A stretch of DNA of 22,093 bases from UBA5448 sp045536965 (GTDB taxonomy: Bacteria; Bacillota; Clostridia; Oscillospirales; SIG627): the NCBI GenBank assembly GCA_045536965.1, contig JAZSON010000020.1, forward strand, positions 1-22,093, read 5' to 3'. The notes below the pieces were generated by a model. That model did not search any database, was not told the DNA's origin, and saw only the letters and a program-made list of their open reading frames with translations. A program made the translations under genes and the position numbers. Below, one piece after another: positions 6,610-13,353 of this stretch (its first letter is position 1; each line of letters starts with the position of its first letter).

Positions 6610-6642
6610 GGCATAAGCCTTGTATCTTTAATGATGCATCGC
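6597..6642 (-). repeat. Hairpin-array element, copy 4 (end conserved, body degenerate)
   Basis: GTAAATTAATCAAGGC, ATAA, GCCTTGTAT, then CTTTAATGATGCATCGCC. Allowing small gaps, it aligns closely with 10128-10176 of copy 5. In reverse complement the CAAGGC-n-GCCTTGATT end also matches the right end of copies 1 and 2. The rest of the element towards 6814 is hard to recognise. Confidence 0.75.
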
Positions 6643-6814
6643 CCTGACGAGTCGCATAGTCGAAAACTTCGCCTGCGGTTACTCGGCTCGTTTTCTCCTT
6701 GCTTTGTCGCCTTCGCATCGGTTAAACCGTCATTTAGAAGCTTTAACCTCGCTCACCCATTTCCTTCGTCCCGAAGGTCATTGAGGGCATAATCACAACT
6801 TCGAAACCAAAAAG
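6643..6814. other. Pyrimidine-rich non-coding stretch
   Basis: Part of the gene-free stretch 6545-6947. It is CT-rich with small imperfect dyads (CGGTTAAACCG, CCTTCGTCCCGAAGG) and words such as CTCGCTCACCCATTTCC. Its reverse complement resembles the GA-rich stretch 795-992 in composition and in its GGGTGAG words. The similarity is loose. No convincing gene is present. Confidence 0.45.
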
Positions 6815-6860
6815 AAAGAAACCCACGATGAACCTTTGGTTCAACTTGGGTTTCTTTTGT
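6815..6860 (-). terminator. Terminator of the GH92 gene
   Basis: AAAGAAACCCA and TGGGTTTCTTT enclose an inner stem TGAACC/GGTTCA. On the minus strand the hairpin is followed by CTTTTTGG. It lies about 90 bases after the GH92 stop, with T-runs on both sides. Confidence 0.8.
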
Positions 6861-6947
6861 GTTATCTTGACAAAATAGATGCCCAAATCAGAATATATCA
6901 ACTTATCAGTGGTTACGGGAAGAAACCGTTCCACTCGGTTAACGCAC

Positions 6948-9116
6948 TTATCCTCTCGCCCAAGCGGAGGGCTTGTTTCCCATGACGAAATGCAGTTCGC
7001 CGCCTTCGACAATTTGCCCGTGTGTAAGCTTGCACGCATTAAGCGGCTTGCCCTGCCAGGTTGCGGACTGAACGTAAATGTTCGCACCACCCACGTTTTC
7101 ACCCGTAATGAGAAGGTCATTGCCGTTGCCTAAATGGAAGATTATCTTTTCCACTCTCGTGCCGTGGAGATAATAATTCTCGGTGGTGGCATACGGGAAA
7201 AATCCGCACATAAGAAATACATAATATGAAGACATTCCGCCGTTATCTTCGTCTCCCGGATAATCATTGTCAAGAGAAAATCTGGAAATCACACCATCGA
7301 TGACCTTTGCCGCCAAATCGGGGCGCTTTATTTCATCTGTACAGAAAAGCCAAGGTGTTTGGAAGGACGGCTCGTTGGTGAAATTCAGATACCCCTCCTT
7401 GCCGTTATCATCATTATAGTAATTGACGCTATGCTCGCACGCCCAAAGAAGGCGTTTTGTAAAGGTTTCGACGCCACCCATGGCTTCGATCAAACGAGAA
7501 AGATCGTTATAGTTGACGTAGGACGCGTCCCAGCCCGTCATCTCGTAGAAATGCGTATTATAACCGCCGTGAGGGTCGTAGTCATCATCAAAGCCGCCGT
7601 TTTCATTCAGCTTTTGCGGAAAGCCGTAAAAGCCCTCACTCTCTGCTTCCTTGTTCCACACGTTGAGCCAGCTTGCCGAGCGCTCCTCGTATTTTTCATA
7701 TTCCTCATGTCTTCCCATTGTTCGTGACATTGCAGCTACCGCCTTGTCGTTAAAGGCAAACCCCATGGTGACCGAAGCGGGTTTGAAGCGCCAGGTATAC
7801 GGCACACCGCTTACCGTTCGCCTGTTATCGGAAGCAAAGCCATTTTTTATATACTCGGGTGAACGCATCTGCTCAGCACTGCAAAGAAGTACCGAATAAA
7901 CATCTTCCCAACTGTATTTCTCCAATGGAATCTCCTTGAAATAGGCATCAACGATCACGTTCTCCACATCGTTGCCGCCCTGTCCAGCAAGTCCTTCTTG
8001 TGCCGCCATATACTCGTCGGCAATGACAATTCCATTGCCTAATCGTCCATTTTCCTTTGCGCGGTCAATCATAGACTCGATAATCGCCCCCATTTTTTTT
8101 GGATACAGCAAAGAGTACATGGGAAATAGAGTTTTCCATGTATCCCAAACCGTGTGAAAATCATCCCATTTGCCGTGGTCGCTTATACGGTTGCGGGGTT
8201 GGATATTCATATGGTACATGGCCGTGTAGAATCTACGGAGCAATACAGGATCATCGGTGCGAATATCAATAGCACTGAGAATGCTGCGCCATCTGCTTTT
8301 GGCGTTTTCTTTCACCCTCTCATCGTTAAAATCGGGGATCTGCTCTGCAAGGAACTCTTTAGCCCGATCTGCACTGACAAAGGAAATAGAAATCTTGACC
8401 TTGACCGTCGTGCCTTTCGCGAACTTTATATACGCGCCCAGCCTTTTTTCGCGGTCAATAGAAATACAAGCCGTAGTGAGCGGGGAGAGCGGACAAATTT
8501 CATTGCCCTCAAAAACGCCGATCTCTTCGAAATCGGTATCAAACTCCAGGGCGAAATACATATTCCAGTCAATGCCGCTCCAGTTGCCAAAAAAAGTGCC
8601 GCCTCCAAAAATGCTTTTGTTATCGGGCTCAACAGTAAGAGAGCCGCACCTCATGCTGGCGTCGATATCAAGCTTATGCGCTACATCGATCAGCAGGTAA
8701 GCATCTTTACTATCCGGATATTCAAATGAATAGATTGCTGCATTGTGTGCGGGTGTTACGCTAACTGCAATGCCGTTTTCCAGTTGAACCTTATACTGAT
8801 AACATTTTGCAAGCTCCGTTTTCTCTTTTGCAAATGCTGCTCTTTTTCTGTGGTCAAGCTCGATCTTGCCTACCGTGGGAGCCAATAAAAAGTTCCCGAA
8901 GCATTTTGTTCCGCCGGATCCCGAGGTGTACGCCTGACCAAAGCCGATGATCGGCTGATTACGCAAATATCCGCCACAGTCCTTCTCCAGCGTTTCGGGG
9001 CTTGGATGAATTGAGCCAGAAGGGAGCGTTGGTCCCGCCGAGGTTGCACTGCCGACGCCAAACAGCAAATCGGGAAGCTCGACGAGATCCCTTTTTGCCT
9101 TACTGTTATATATCAT
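6948..9116 (-). CDS. GH92 family alpha-mannosidase, cytoplasmic
   Basis: A 722-residue glycoside hydrolase of family 92, calcium-dependent exo-alpha-mannosidases that trim alpha-1,2-, -1,3- or other linked mannose from N-glycans or yeast mannan. Family blocks are plain: the N-terminal beta domain, then RRFYTAMYHMNIQPRNRISD and VWDTWKTLFPMYSLLYP (about 294-338), THFYEMTGWDASY (521-533) with the likely catalytic acid E525, NFTNEPSFQTPWLF (578-591), and YPGDEDNGGMSSYYVFLMCG (619-638) with the acidic pair D622/D624. Length is normal. There is no signal peptide, so short imported mannosides are the likely substrate. ATG 9116 has AAGGAG eight bases upstream. It is divergent from an AraC regulator gene with a 167-base shared control region. 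The linkage preference cannot be told. Confidence 0.92.
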   Translation of the reverse strand: MIYNSKAKRDLVELPDLLFGVGSATSAGPTLPSGSIHPSPETLEKDCGGYLRNQPIIGFGQAYTSGSGGTKCFGNFLLAPTVGKIELDHRKRAAFAKEKTELAKCYQYKVQLENGIAVSVTPAHNAAIYSFEYPDSKDAYLLIDVAHKLDIDASMRCGSLTVEPDNKSIFGGGTFFGNWSGIDWNMYFALEFDTDFEEIGVFEGNEICPLSPLTTACISIDREKRLGAYIKFAKGTTVKVKISISFVSADRAKEFLAEQIPDFNDERVKENAKSRWRSILSAIDIRTDDPVLLRRFYTAMYHMNIQPRNRISDHGKWDDFHTVWDTWKTLFPMYSLLYPKKMGAIIESMIDRAKENGRLGNGIVIADEYMAAQEGLAGQGGNDVENVIVDAYFKEIPLEKYSWEDVYSVLLCSAEQMRSPEYIKNGFASDNRRTVSGVPYTWRFKPASVTMGFAFNDKAVAAMSRTMGRHEEYEKYEERSASWLNVWNKEAESEGFYGFPQKLNENGGFDDDYDPHGGYNTHFYEMTGWDASYVNYNDLSRLIEAMGGVETFTKRLLWACEHSVNYYNDDNGKEGYLNFTNEPSFQTPWLFCTDEIKRPDLAAKVIDGVISRFSLDNDYPGDEDNGGMSSYYVFLMCGFFPYATTENYYLHGTRVEKIIFHLGNGNDLLITGENVGGANIYVQSATWQGKPLNACKLTHGQIVEGGELHFVMGNKPSAWARG

Positions 9117-9142
9117 ATATAATACTCCTTTTTCGTCATACT

Positions 9143-9164
9143 ATCGTTAGTATATCATAACGAT
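9143..9164. promoter_or_regulatory. Dyad over the GH92 -10 box (candidate operator)
   Basis: ATCGTTA (9143-9149), eight bases, TAACGAT (9158-9164): perfect 7-base arms. The GH92 -10 box (9154-9149) lies inside it. This is a plausible binding site for the divergently encoded AraC protein or another regulator; the binding protein is inferred. Confidence 0.5.
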
Positions 9165-9177
9165 TTGTGATTGTTAA
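9149..9177 (-). promoter_or_regulatory. Promoter of the GH92 gene
   Basis: On the minus strand TTAACA (9177-9172), 17 bases, TATACT (9154-9149), with TATGA before the -10 box. Confidence 0.6.
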
Positions 9178-9230
9178 TATAAAATAATCTCTTTTTTCGG
9201 TAAAATATTAACATGATATTTGATTTTTTT

Positions 9231-9259
9231 TTGAAAAAGCAGGGGAAATGTGATATTAT
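9231..9259 (+). promoter_or_regulatory. Promoter of the AraC regulator gene
   Basis: TTGAAA (9231-9236), 17 bases, TATTAT (9254-9259), preceded by TGTGA. An overlapping TATAAT at 9257-9262 has a 20-base spacer and is less likely. The leader would be very short. Confidence 0.5.
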
Positions 9260-9283
9260 AATTGCGAAATGAGGTGAGCGAGA

Positions 9284-10123
9284 ATGCATAAGGAAGCAAC
9301 ACGTCCGCAATATTGGATTTTGGATTTTAAAAAGGAGCTTCCCGATATCCTGGGTAAGACAGTTATCTCCCCTCTACATTACGGTGAAACGGTAGAGATC
9401 AGCTTTGTCCGAGGGATAGAGGGGGAAACATTTATCAACGGGAAACGATTTGATTATCACGAAAAGAATGTGTTTTTTATTCCTCCGAAATATTTGCACA
9501 CTTCAACTTATCGCCATGGTGGAATCGGCAAAAACGATATGGTTTGCGCCTTTCACATCAACGTGGATGCCCTGGCACCCTTTATTGATGTTAAAAAAAT
9601 TCTAATGAAGGAAAATCGTACTCTTTTCGAGCTTGCGTTTCGGTGCGACGACTTTGATATGCTTTGGGAGATCACGCAGTTGATCGTTGACGAAAGGCGA
9701 TCGTTTGTTTCGAGAGCAGCCGATACACTTCGTTTTTTCGAGATGCTCTTTGAGCAAAAAATGATCGATGTTCCTGTAGCAGAGTATAGCAAGGCAGCCA
9801 TTGATATGATTGAGTTCGTGGAAGAAAAGTATGGGAGCAAGCTGACCTTGCAGCATGCGGCGGAGTATTTTGGATACAGTAAGCAGTATATTTGCAAATG
9901 GTGTAAAAGCGAGATTGGCGTGGCATTCAATGAGTTCTTGAATGCAGTACGCATTACCCATGCGAGAAACTTTCTAACGGGCGGTTGCTCGGTGGAGGAA
10001 ACCGCCGAAAAATGCGGTTTTTCCGACCCCTCTTATTTCAGTAAAGTGTTCAAGAAATTTGTTGGAACAACTCCTAAAGCATACACAATAAATAAAACAA
10101 GAACAGGCGATTCATTACCATAA
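9284..10123 (+). CDS. AraC family transcriptional regulator
   Basis: A 279-residue protein with an N-terminal cupin-like ligand domain (GETFINGKRFDYHEKNVFFI, about residues 46-65) and a C-terminal double helix-turn-helix: LTLQHAAEYFGYSKQYICKW (about 186-205) and SVEETAEKCGFSDPSYFSKV followed by FKKFVGTTPKAY, the AraC signature. It probably senses a sugar or glycan fragment and acts on the divergent GH92 gene. ATG 9284 follows GAGGTGAGCGAGA, an acceptable ribosome binding site. No clear terminator of its own is visible; the gene runs into hairpin element copy 5 right after its stop. Ligand and targets are inferred from position only. Confidence 0.9.
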   Translation: MHKEATRPQYWILDFKKELPDILGKTVISPLHYGETVEISFVRGIEGETFINGKRFDYHEKNVFFIPPKYLHTSTYRHGGIGKNDMVCAFHINVDALAPFIDVKKILMKENRTLFELAFRCDDFDMLWEITQLIVDERRSFVSRAADTLRFFEMLFEQKMIDVPVAEYSKAAIDMIEFVEEKYGSKLTLQHAAEYFGYSKQYICKWCKSEIGVAFNEFLNAVRITHARNFLTGGCSVEETAEKCGFSDPSYFSKVFKKFVGTTPKAYTINKTRTGDSLP

Positions 10124-10127
10124 TTTT

Positions 10128-10327
10128 GTAAATAAATCAAGGCATAGCCTTGTATATCTTCAAATGATGCATCGCCTGCGGCGATATGATGCATTTGCTT
10201 CGCAAATATGATGTTGCGCCCGTTGGTCGCAATGATGCGATGTTTGCCCCTATGTGCCCGCAGGCACACATCATTAGGCGAAGCCGTCATCATTGGGCAT
10301 TGCCCAACATCATTTGCCGAAGGCAAA
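10128..10327 (-). repeat. Hairpin-array element, copy 5
   Basis: A run of short hairpins: CAAGGC/GCCTTG (10138-10152), ATCGCC/GGCGAT (10171-10185), ATTTGC/GCAAAT (10193-10207), TTGCG/CGCAA (10214-10232), TGTGCC/GGCACA (10253-10268), a weak GGC/GCC, TTGGGC/GCCCAA (10293-10307) and TTTGCC/GGCAAA (10313-10327). Loops are mostly three bases (TTC, TGC, GAA). The linkers are ATGATG on one side and CATCAT on the other. Its left end aligns with copy 4. A terminator hairpin and tRNA-Pro follow on the right. This covers the gene-free stretch 10124-10379. Confidence 0.9.
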
Positions 10328-10334
10328 CATCATT

Positions 10335-10378
10335 CAAAAAACGCACCTTTGTCTACCAAGACAAAGGTGCGTTTTTTG
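10335..10378 (-). terminator. Terminator of tRNA-Pro, heading element copy 5
   Basis: A perfect 13-base stem: ACGCACCTTTGTC, loop TACCAA, GACAAAGGTGCGT, with a run of A before it (T on the minus strand). It lies two bases past the tRNA 3' end. Its top, CTTTGTCTACCAAG, resembles the hairpins heading copies 2 and 3. Confidence 0.85.
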
Positions 10379-10379
10379 T

Positions 10380-10456
10380 TGGTCGGAGTAACTGGACTTG
10401 AACCAGCGGCCTCTTGGTCCCGAACCAAGCGCTCTACCAAACTGAGCTATACCCCG
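10380..10456 (-). tRNA. tRNA-Pro (anticodon CGG)
   Basis: The reverse complement folds as a full cloverleaf: acceptor stem CGGGGTA/TACTCCG, D arm TAGCTCAGTTTGGTAGAGC, anticodon stem CTTGG/CCAAG with loop TTCGGGA (anticodon CGG), T arm GCTGG-TTCAAGT-CCAGT, discriminator A and an encoded CCA. It reads the CCG proline codon. A promoter lies 46-74 bases upstream and a terminator directly downstream. Confidence 0.96.
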
Positions 10457-10501
10457 TTATATTCAATATGCTCAACATCGATTCTTTTGCAAGCACCGGT
10501 T

Positions 10502-10530
10502 AGTATATCACATTTTTTCGGGTTGTGCAA
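10502..10530 (-). promoter_or_regulatory. Promoter of tRNA-Pro
   Basis: On the minus strand TTGCAC (10530-10525), 17 bases, TATACT (10507-10502), with TGTGA before the -10 box. Confidence 0.7.
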
Positions 10531-10606
10531 GGGCTTTTTTTACAAAACGCAATTATTTATGAAATTTTGTTTTATAAGCTATTTTTTCGGGAGATAGGCA
10601 GAAAAG

Positions 10607-10635
10607 TTGCATTTGGAAATGGAGTGTGATATAAT
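10607..10635 (+). promoter_or_regulatory. Promoter of the amidohydrolase-ThrE operon
   Basis: TTGCAT (10607-10612), 17 bases, TATAAT (10630-10635), with TGTGA before the -10 box. It is the only clear promoter before four closely spaced genes that end at the terminator 13262-13289. Confidence 0.75.
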
Positions 10636-10656
10636 CGCCTTAAAGGAGTCGAGGTT

Positions 10657-11445
10657 ATGTTTGAAATTATTGATTTTCATACCCATCCGTTTTGGGATGG
10701 CGCACAGAACATTTGTGCCCATAAAGATCACATTCCTGCCATGGATAAGGACGGATTTCGCGCCTACATGGAAGGGCTCGGAATCAAAACGGTCTGCGGC
10801 TCGGTGGTAAGCACCGAACCTGTGAGCGATGCGCAGAGCATGTGGGAGAAGATCAGCCGTCACAACGAGGCGGCCTATCGATTAAAGGAGCATTACGGTG
10901 ATTTTTACATTCCCGGTATTCATGTTCATCCCGCGTTTGTAAAAGAATCTTGCGAGGAAATTGAAAAGGCGGCAAGACGCGGTGTGCGTTTGATCGGTGA
11001 GCTTGTGCCTTATCTTGACGGTTGGAAAGCGTATGACGATCCTGATTTTTGGGAGATACTTGACATGGCAGAGCAGTATGATATGGTGGTCAGTTTCCAT
11101 TCCGCCAATGATTTTCGGCAGATGGATGCCGTGGTGGCTTCCCATCCGAATCTGATTTTTGTCGGGGCGCATCCCGGAGAAGCAACCTCGTTTTTGAGTC
11201 ATTTGGAACGGTTGAAGAACAACGAGAATTATTATTTGGATGTGTCGGGTACCGGCCTTTTCAGACACGGTATGCTCAAGCGCGCGGTGGATACCGTTGG
11301 CGCCGAGCGTGTTTTGTTTGGCTCGGATTTTCCTACTTGTTCGCCTGCGGTCTTTATCGGCGGTGTGTTGTTTGAAAGCCTTATCACCGACAGTGAAAAG
11401 GAAAAGATTTTTTCGCTCAATGCGCGGCGTTTGCTGGGGCTTTGA
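10657..11445 (+). CDS. Amidohydrolase family (amidohydrolase 2-like) metal-dependent hydrolase
   Basis: A 262-residue TIM-barrel hydrolase. The metal-site pattern of the amidohydrolase 2 type is visible: H8-x-H10 in DFHTHPF, H148 in VVSFHSAND, H172 in FVGAHPGEA and D224 in LFGSDFP. Such enzymes hydrolyse or decarboxylate small cyclic or acyl substrates in the cytoplasm. ATG 10657 follows AAAGGAGTCGAGGTT. It is the first gene of a likely operon with the DUF5662 gene (21-base gap) and the two ThrE halves. The substrate is not evident, and its partners do not name one. Confidence 0.88.
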   Translation: MFEIIDFHTHPFWDGAQNICAHKDHIPAMDKDGFRAYMEGLGIKTVCGSVVSTEPVSDAQSMWEKISRHNEAAYRLKEHYGDFYIPGIHVHPAFVKESCEEIEKAARRGVRLIGELVPYLDGWKAYDDPDFWEILDMAEQYDMVVSFHSANDFRQMDAVVASHPNLIFVGAHPGEATSFLSHLERLKNNENYYLDVSGTGLFRHGMLKRAVDTVGAERVLFGSDFPTCSPAVFIGGVLFESLITDSEKEKIFSLNARRLLGL

Positions 11446-11466
11446 GCAGATAGGATATAAAAATAT

Positions 11467-12003
11467 ATGCATATTTGGGCTCATTTTCGCGTTATCACGC
11501 GTCATAGGCATTTGGTGATGCGCCATTGTTTTCGGGCGGGGATTCCTTTTCGCGGACTTTTGCACGATTTGTCGAAATATTCTCCTACCGAGTTTATTCC
11601 GAGCGCACGATATTTCCAGGGCAATCGCAGTCCCAACGAAAAGGCAAGAGAGCTTTTTGGCTATTCCGCCGCGTGGATGCATCACAAAGGCAGAAACCGC
11701 CACCATTATGAGTATTGGGTGGATTATAATCCGCGGGAAAAGAAGGATATGCCTGTTGAAATGCCGAAAAAATTTGTGATTGAAATGTTTTGCGATCGTA
11801 TGGCGGCCAGTAAAGTGTACAGCCGCGAGAATTACACCGATGATTTTCCGCTTCGTTACTATGAAAAGGGAAATACAGCCGCCCTCTTGCATCCGAAAAC
11901 CGCTGCTTGCATTGAAGAACTTTTGCATCTTCTCAGCGAGCAGGGGGAGAAAGCGGCGTTTTTGCGCTGTAAAAAACTGTTAAAAGATAAAAACGTAAAG
12001 TGA
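11467..12003 (+). CDS. DUF5662 family protein
   Basis: A 178-residue protein that matches from memory the clostridial DUF5662 family. Conserved histidine-rich blocks are visible: HFRVITRHRHLVMRHCFRAG (6-25), GLLHDLSKYSPTEF (30-43), YFQGNRSPNEKA, WMHHKGRNRHHYEYW and FVIEMFCDRMAASKVY. The LLHDLSKYS and MHHKGRNRHH patterns recall HD-type metal sites, so a metal-dependent hydrolase is possible, but no function is established. AGGAT precedes ATG 11467 at a usable distance. It is soluble and sits inside the amidohydrolase-ThrE operon. Confidence 0.82.
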   Translation: MHIWAHFRVITRHRHLVMRHCFRAGIPFRGLLHDLSKYSPTEFIPSARYFQGNRSPNEKARELFGYSAAWMHHKGRNRHHYEYWVDYNPREKKDMPVEMPKKFVIEMFCDRMAASKVYSRENYTDDFPLRYYEKGNTAALLHPKTAACIEELLHLLSEQGEKAAFLRCKKLLKDKNVK

Positions 12004-12013
12004 GCGATGGATT

Positions 12014-12808
12014 GTGGATGAACAAATGCTGACCGAGGCAGCGGTTTTGCATCGAAAATGGGAATATGTGCTGACTTTTGCTTTGGATATGGGAAAAGCA
12101 ATGCTGGAAAACGGCGGCGAGGTACATCGGGTGGAGGATACCATTCAGCGGATCTGTCATGCCTACGGCGCTGTTAGAACGGAGGTTTTTTCCATTGTTT
12201 CGCTCGTCACGGCAACGGTGGAGGATGCCGAGGGGCGGCATCATTCTCAAAGCCGCCGTGTATATTCTGCATCAAATAATATGGACAAGTTGGAGCGCTT
12301 AAACGCTCTTTCCCGCATTATTTGTCATGAAAAGCCCGATCCTTCCACCATTTGTCCCCGTTTATATCATCTTCTTTCGGTCGATAGGATTTCTCGTGGC
12401 TCCAAGCTGCTTGGCGGCGCGTTGGCTGCCGGCGGTTTTACCGTTTTCTTCGGCGGCAATTATTGGGATGGCTTGGTGGCGGCGATTCTCGGTTTGTTGA
12501 TTACGCTGTTGGACATCTATGCACAAGAAAGGTTGACACAAGCGGCCAAAATCTGTCTGCACTCTTTTTTGGCCGGTTTTTTGACACTGCTGTTAAAAGA
12601 AATCGGTTTGGTGGAGTTGGACGATAAGGTCATGATTGGTATTGTCATGCTGCTTATCCCCGGTATTTCTTTTGGTAATGCTTTGCGAGAGATGCTTAAG
12701 GGGGATACGGCCACGGGTATTTTGCGGTTGAGCCAGTCGATTATTCTTGCCGGATTCATTGCCATTGGTTTTGCTCTGGCCCATGTTTTGGGGAGGATCT
12801 TGTTATGA
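12014..12808 (+). CDS. Threonine/serine exporter, ThrE N-terminal half (DUF1212)
   Basis: A 264-residue membrane protein of the ThrE family. It starts with a soluble part carrying the hallmark DMGKAMLENGGEVHRVEDTI (about residues 25-44), followed by about five membrane helices from residue 135 on. In Firmicutes the single ThrE chain of actinobacteria is often split into this half and a smaller partner, here the next gene, which overlaps it by four bases (ATGA). The pair is expected to export threonine, serine or similar small molecules. The start is uncertain: GTG 12014 gives the longest frame and ATG 12026 is an alternative; neither has a strong ribosome binding site, so coupling to the gene ten bases upstream is likely. 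Confidence 0.88.
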   Translation: MDEQMLTEAAVLHRKWEYVLTFALDMGKAMLENGGEVHRVEDTIQRICHAYGAVRTEVFSIVSLVTATVEDAEGRHHSQSRRVYSASNNMDKLERLNALSRIICHEKPDPSTICPRLYHLLSVDRISRGSKLLGGALAAGGFTVFFGGNYWDGLVAAILGLLITLLDIYAQERLTQAAKICLHSFLAGFLTLLLKEIGLVELDDKVMIGIVMLLIPGISFGNALREMLKGDTATGILRLSQSIILAGFIAIGFALAHVLGRILL

Positions 12809-13254
12809 ATTTTTCAGATGCTTTGGTTACGGTTTTGACCGCTACGATCGGTACACTTGGTTTTTCTTTGCTTTTTTCGGTGCCCCGCCGCAGGCTGATC
12901 TATGCAACTTTGGGCGGGACGGTTTCCATCACGGCCTATTTATTAGCGGGTTTGTTTTTGGAAAGTGAACTGCTTTGTAATTTTATGGGTATGGTTGCGG
13001 CGGCGGTCTATGTTGAAATTATGGCGCGTGTGACCAGATGTCCCGTGACACTGTATTTGATTCCTTCGACTGTGCCCCTGATTCCCGGCGGCGGATTGTA
13101 TTACACCATGTTTTATATCGTCGAGGGGAATACGGTGTTGGCAAGCCAAAAAGCAGAAATGACGATGCTTGCTGCTCTTGGTATCTCCATGGGGATTTTG
13201 GTGGTCTCGTTGTTCTTTAATGTTTTCTTTGTTCGCAAAACAGTGCGTGGATAA
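12805..13254 (+). CDS. Threonine/serine exporter, ThrE C-terminal half (ThrE_2)
   Basis: A 149-residue membrane protein with about five helices and the segment CPVTLYLIPSTVPLIPGGGL (about 78-97) typical of ThrE_2 (PF12821). Its ATG overlaps the TGA of the preceding gene, the arrangement expected for two subunits made in equal amounts. It is the last gene of the operon; a strong terminator follows eight bases after its stop. Confidence 0.9.
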   Translation: MNFSDALVTVLTATIGTLGFSLLFSVPRRRLIYATLGGTVSITAYLLAGLFLESELLCNFMGMVAAAVYVEIMARVTRCPVTLYLIPSTVPLIPGGGLYYTMFYIVEGNTVLASQKAEMTMLAALGISMGILVVSLFFNVFFVRKTVRG

Positions 13255-13261
13255 ATGAATG

Positions 13262-13289
13262 AAAAAACCGTGGTTCTCACGGTTTTTTT
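13262..13289 (+). terminator. Terminator of the ThrE operon
   Basis: AAAAAACCGTG, loop GTTCT, CACGGTTTTTT followed by T and G: an 11-base stem with a good T-run. Confidence 0.9.
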
Positions 13290-13353
13290 GTATATAAAAG
13301 GGAGAATCGGCAAATGCTAACGCAAAAGATTTCATTCTGATGCGGAGGATTTT

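Noticed and set aside
10128..10327. CRISPR array
   Set aside because: The repeating part is only a 6-8 base linker and the variable parts are self-complementary hairpins, not spacers of constant length; no cas gene is present.
10208..10597. Open frame giving GVTGLEPAASWSRTKRSTKL
   Set aside because: This is the antisense reading of tRNA-Pro, a well-known spurious protein in databases.
10882..11928. 348-codon minus-strand frame
   Set aside because: It lies across the amidohydrolase and DUF5662 genes, whose families are clear on the plus strand; the antisense product has no recognisable domain.
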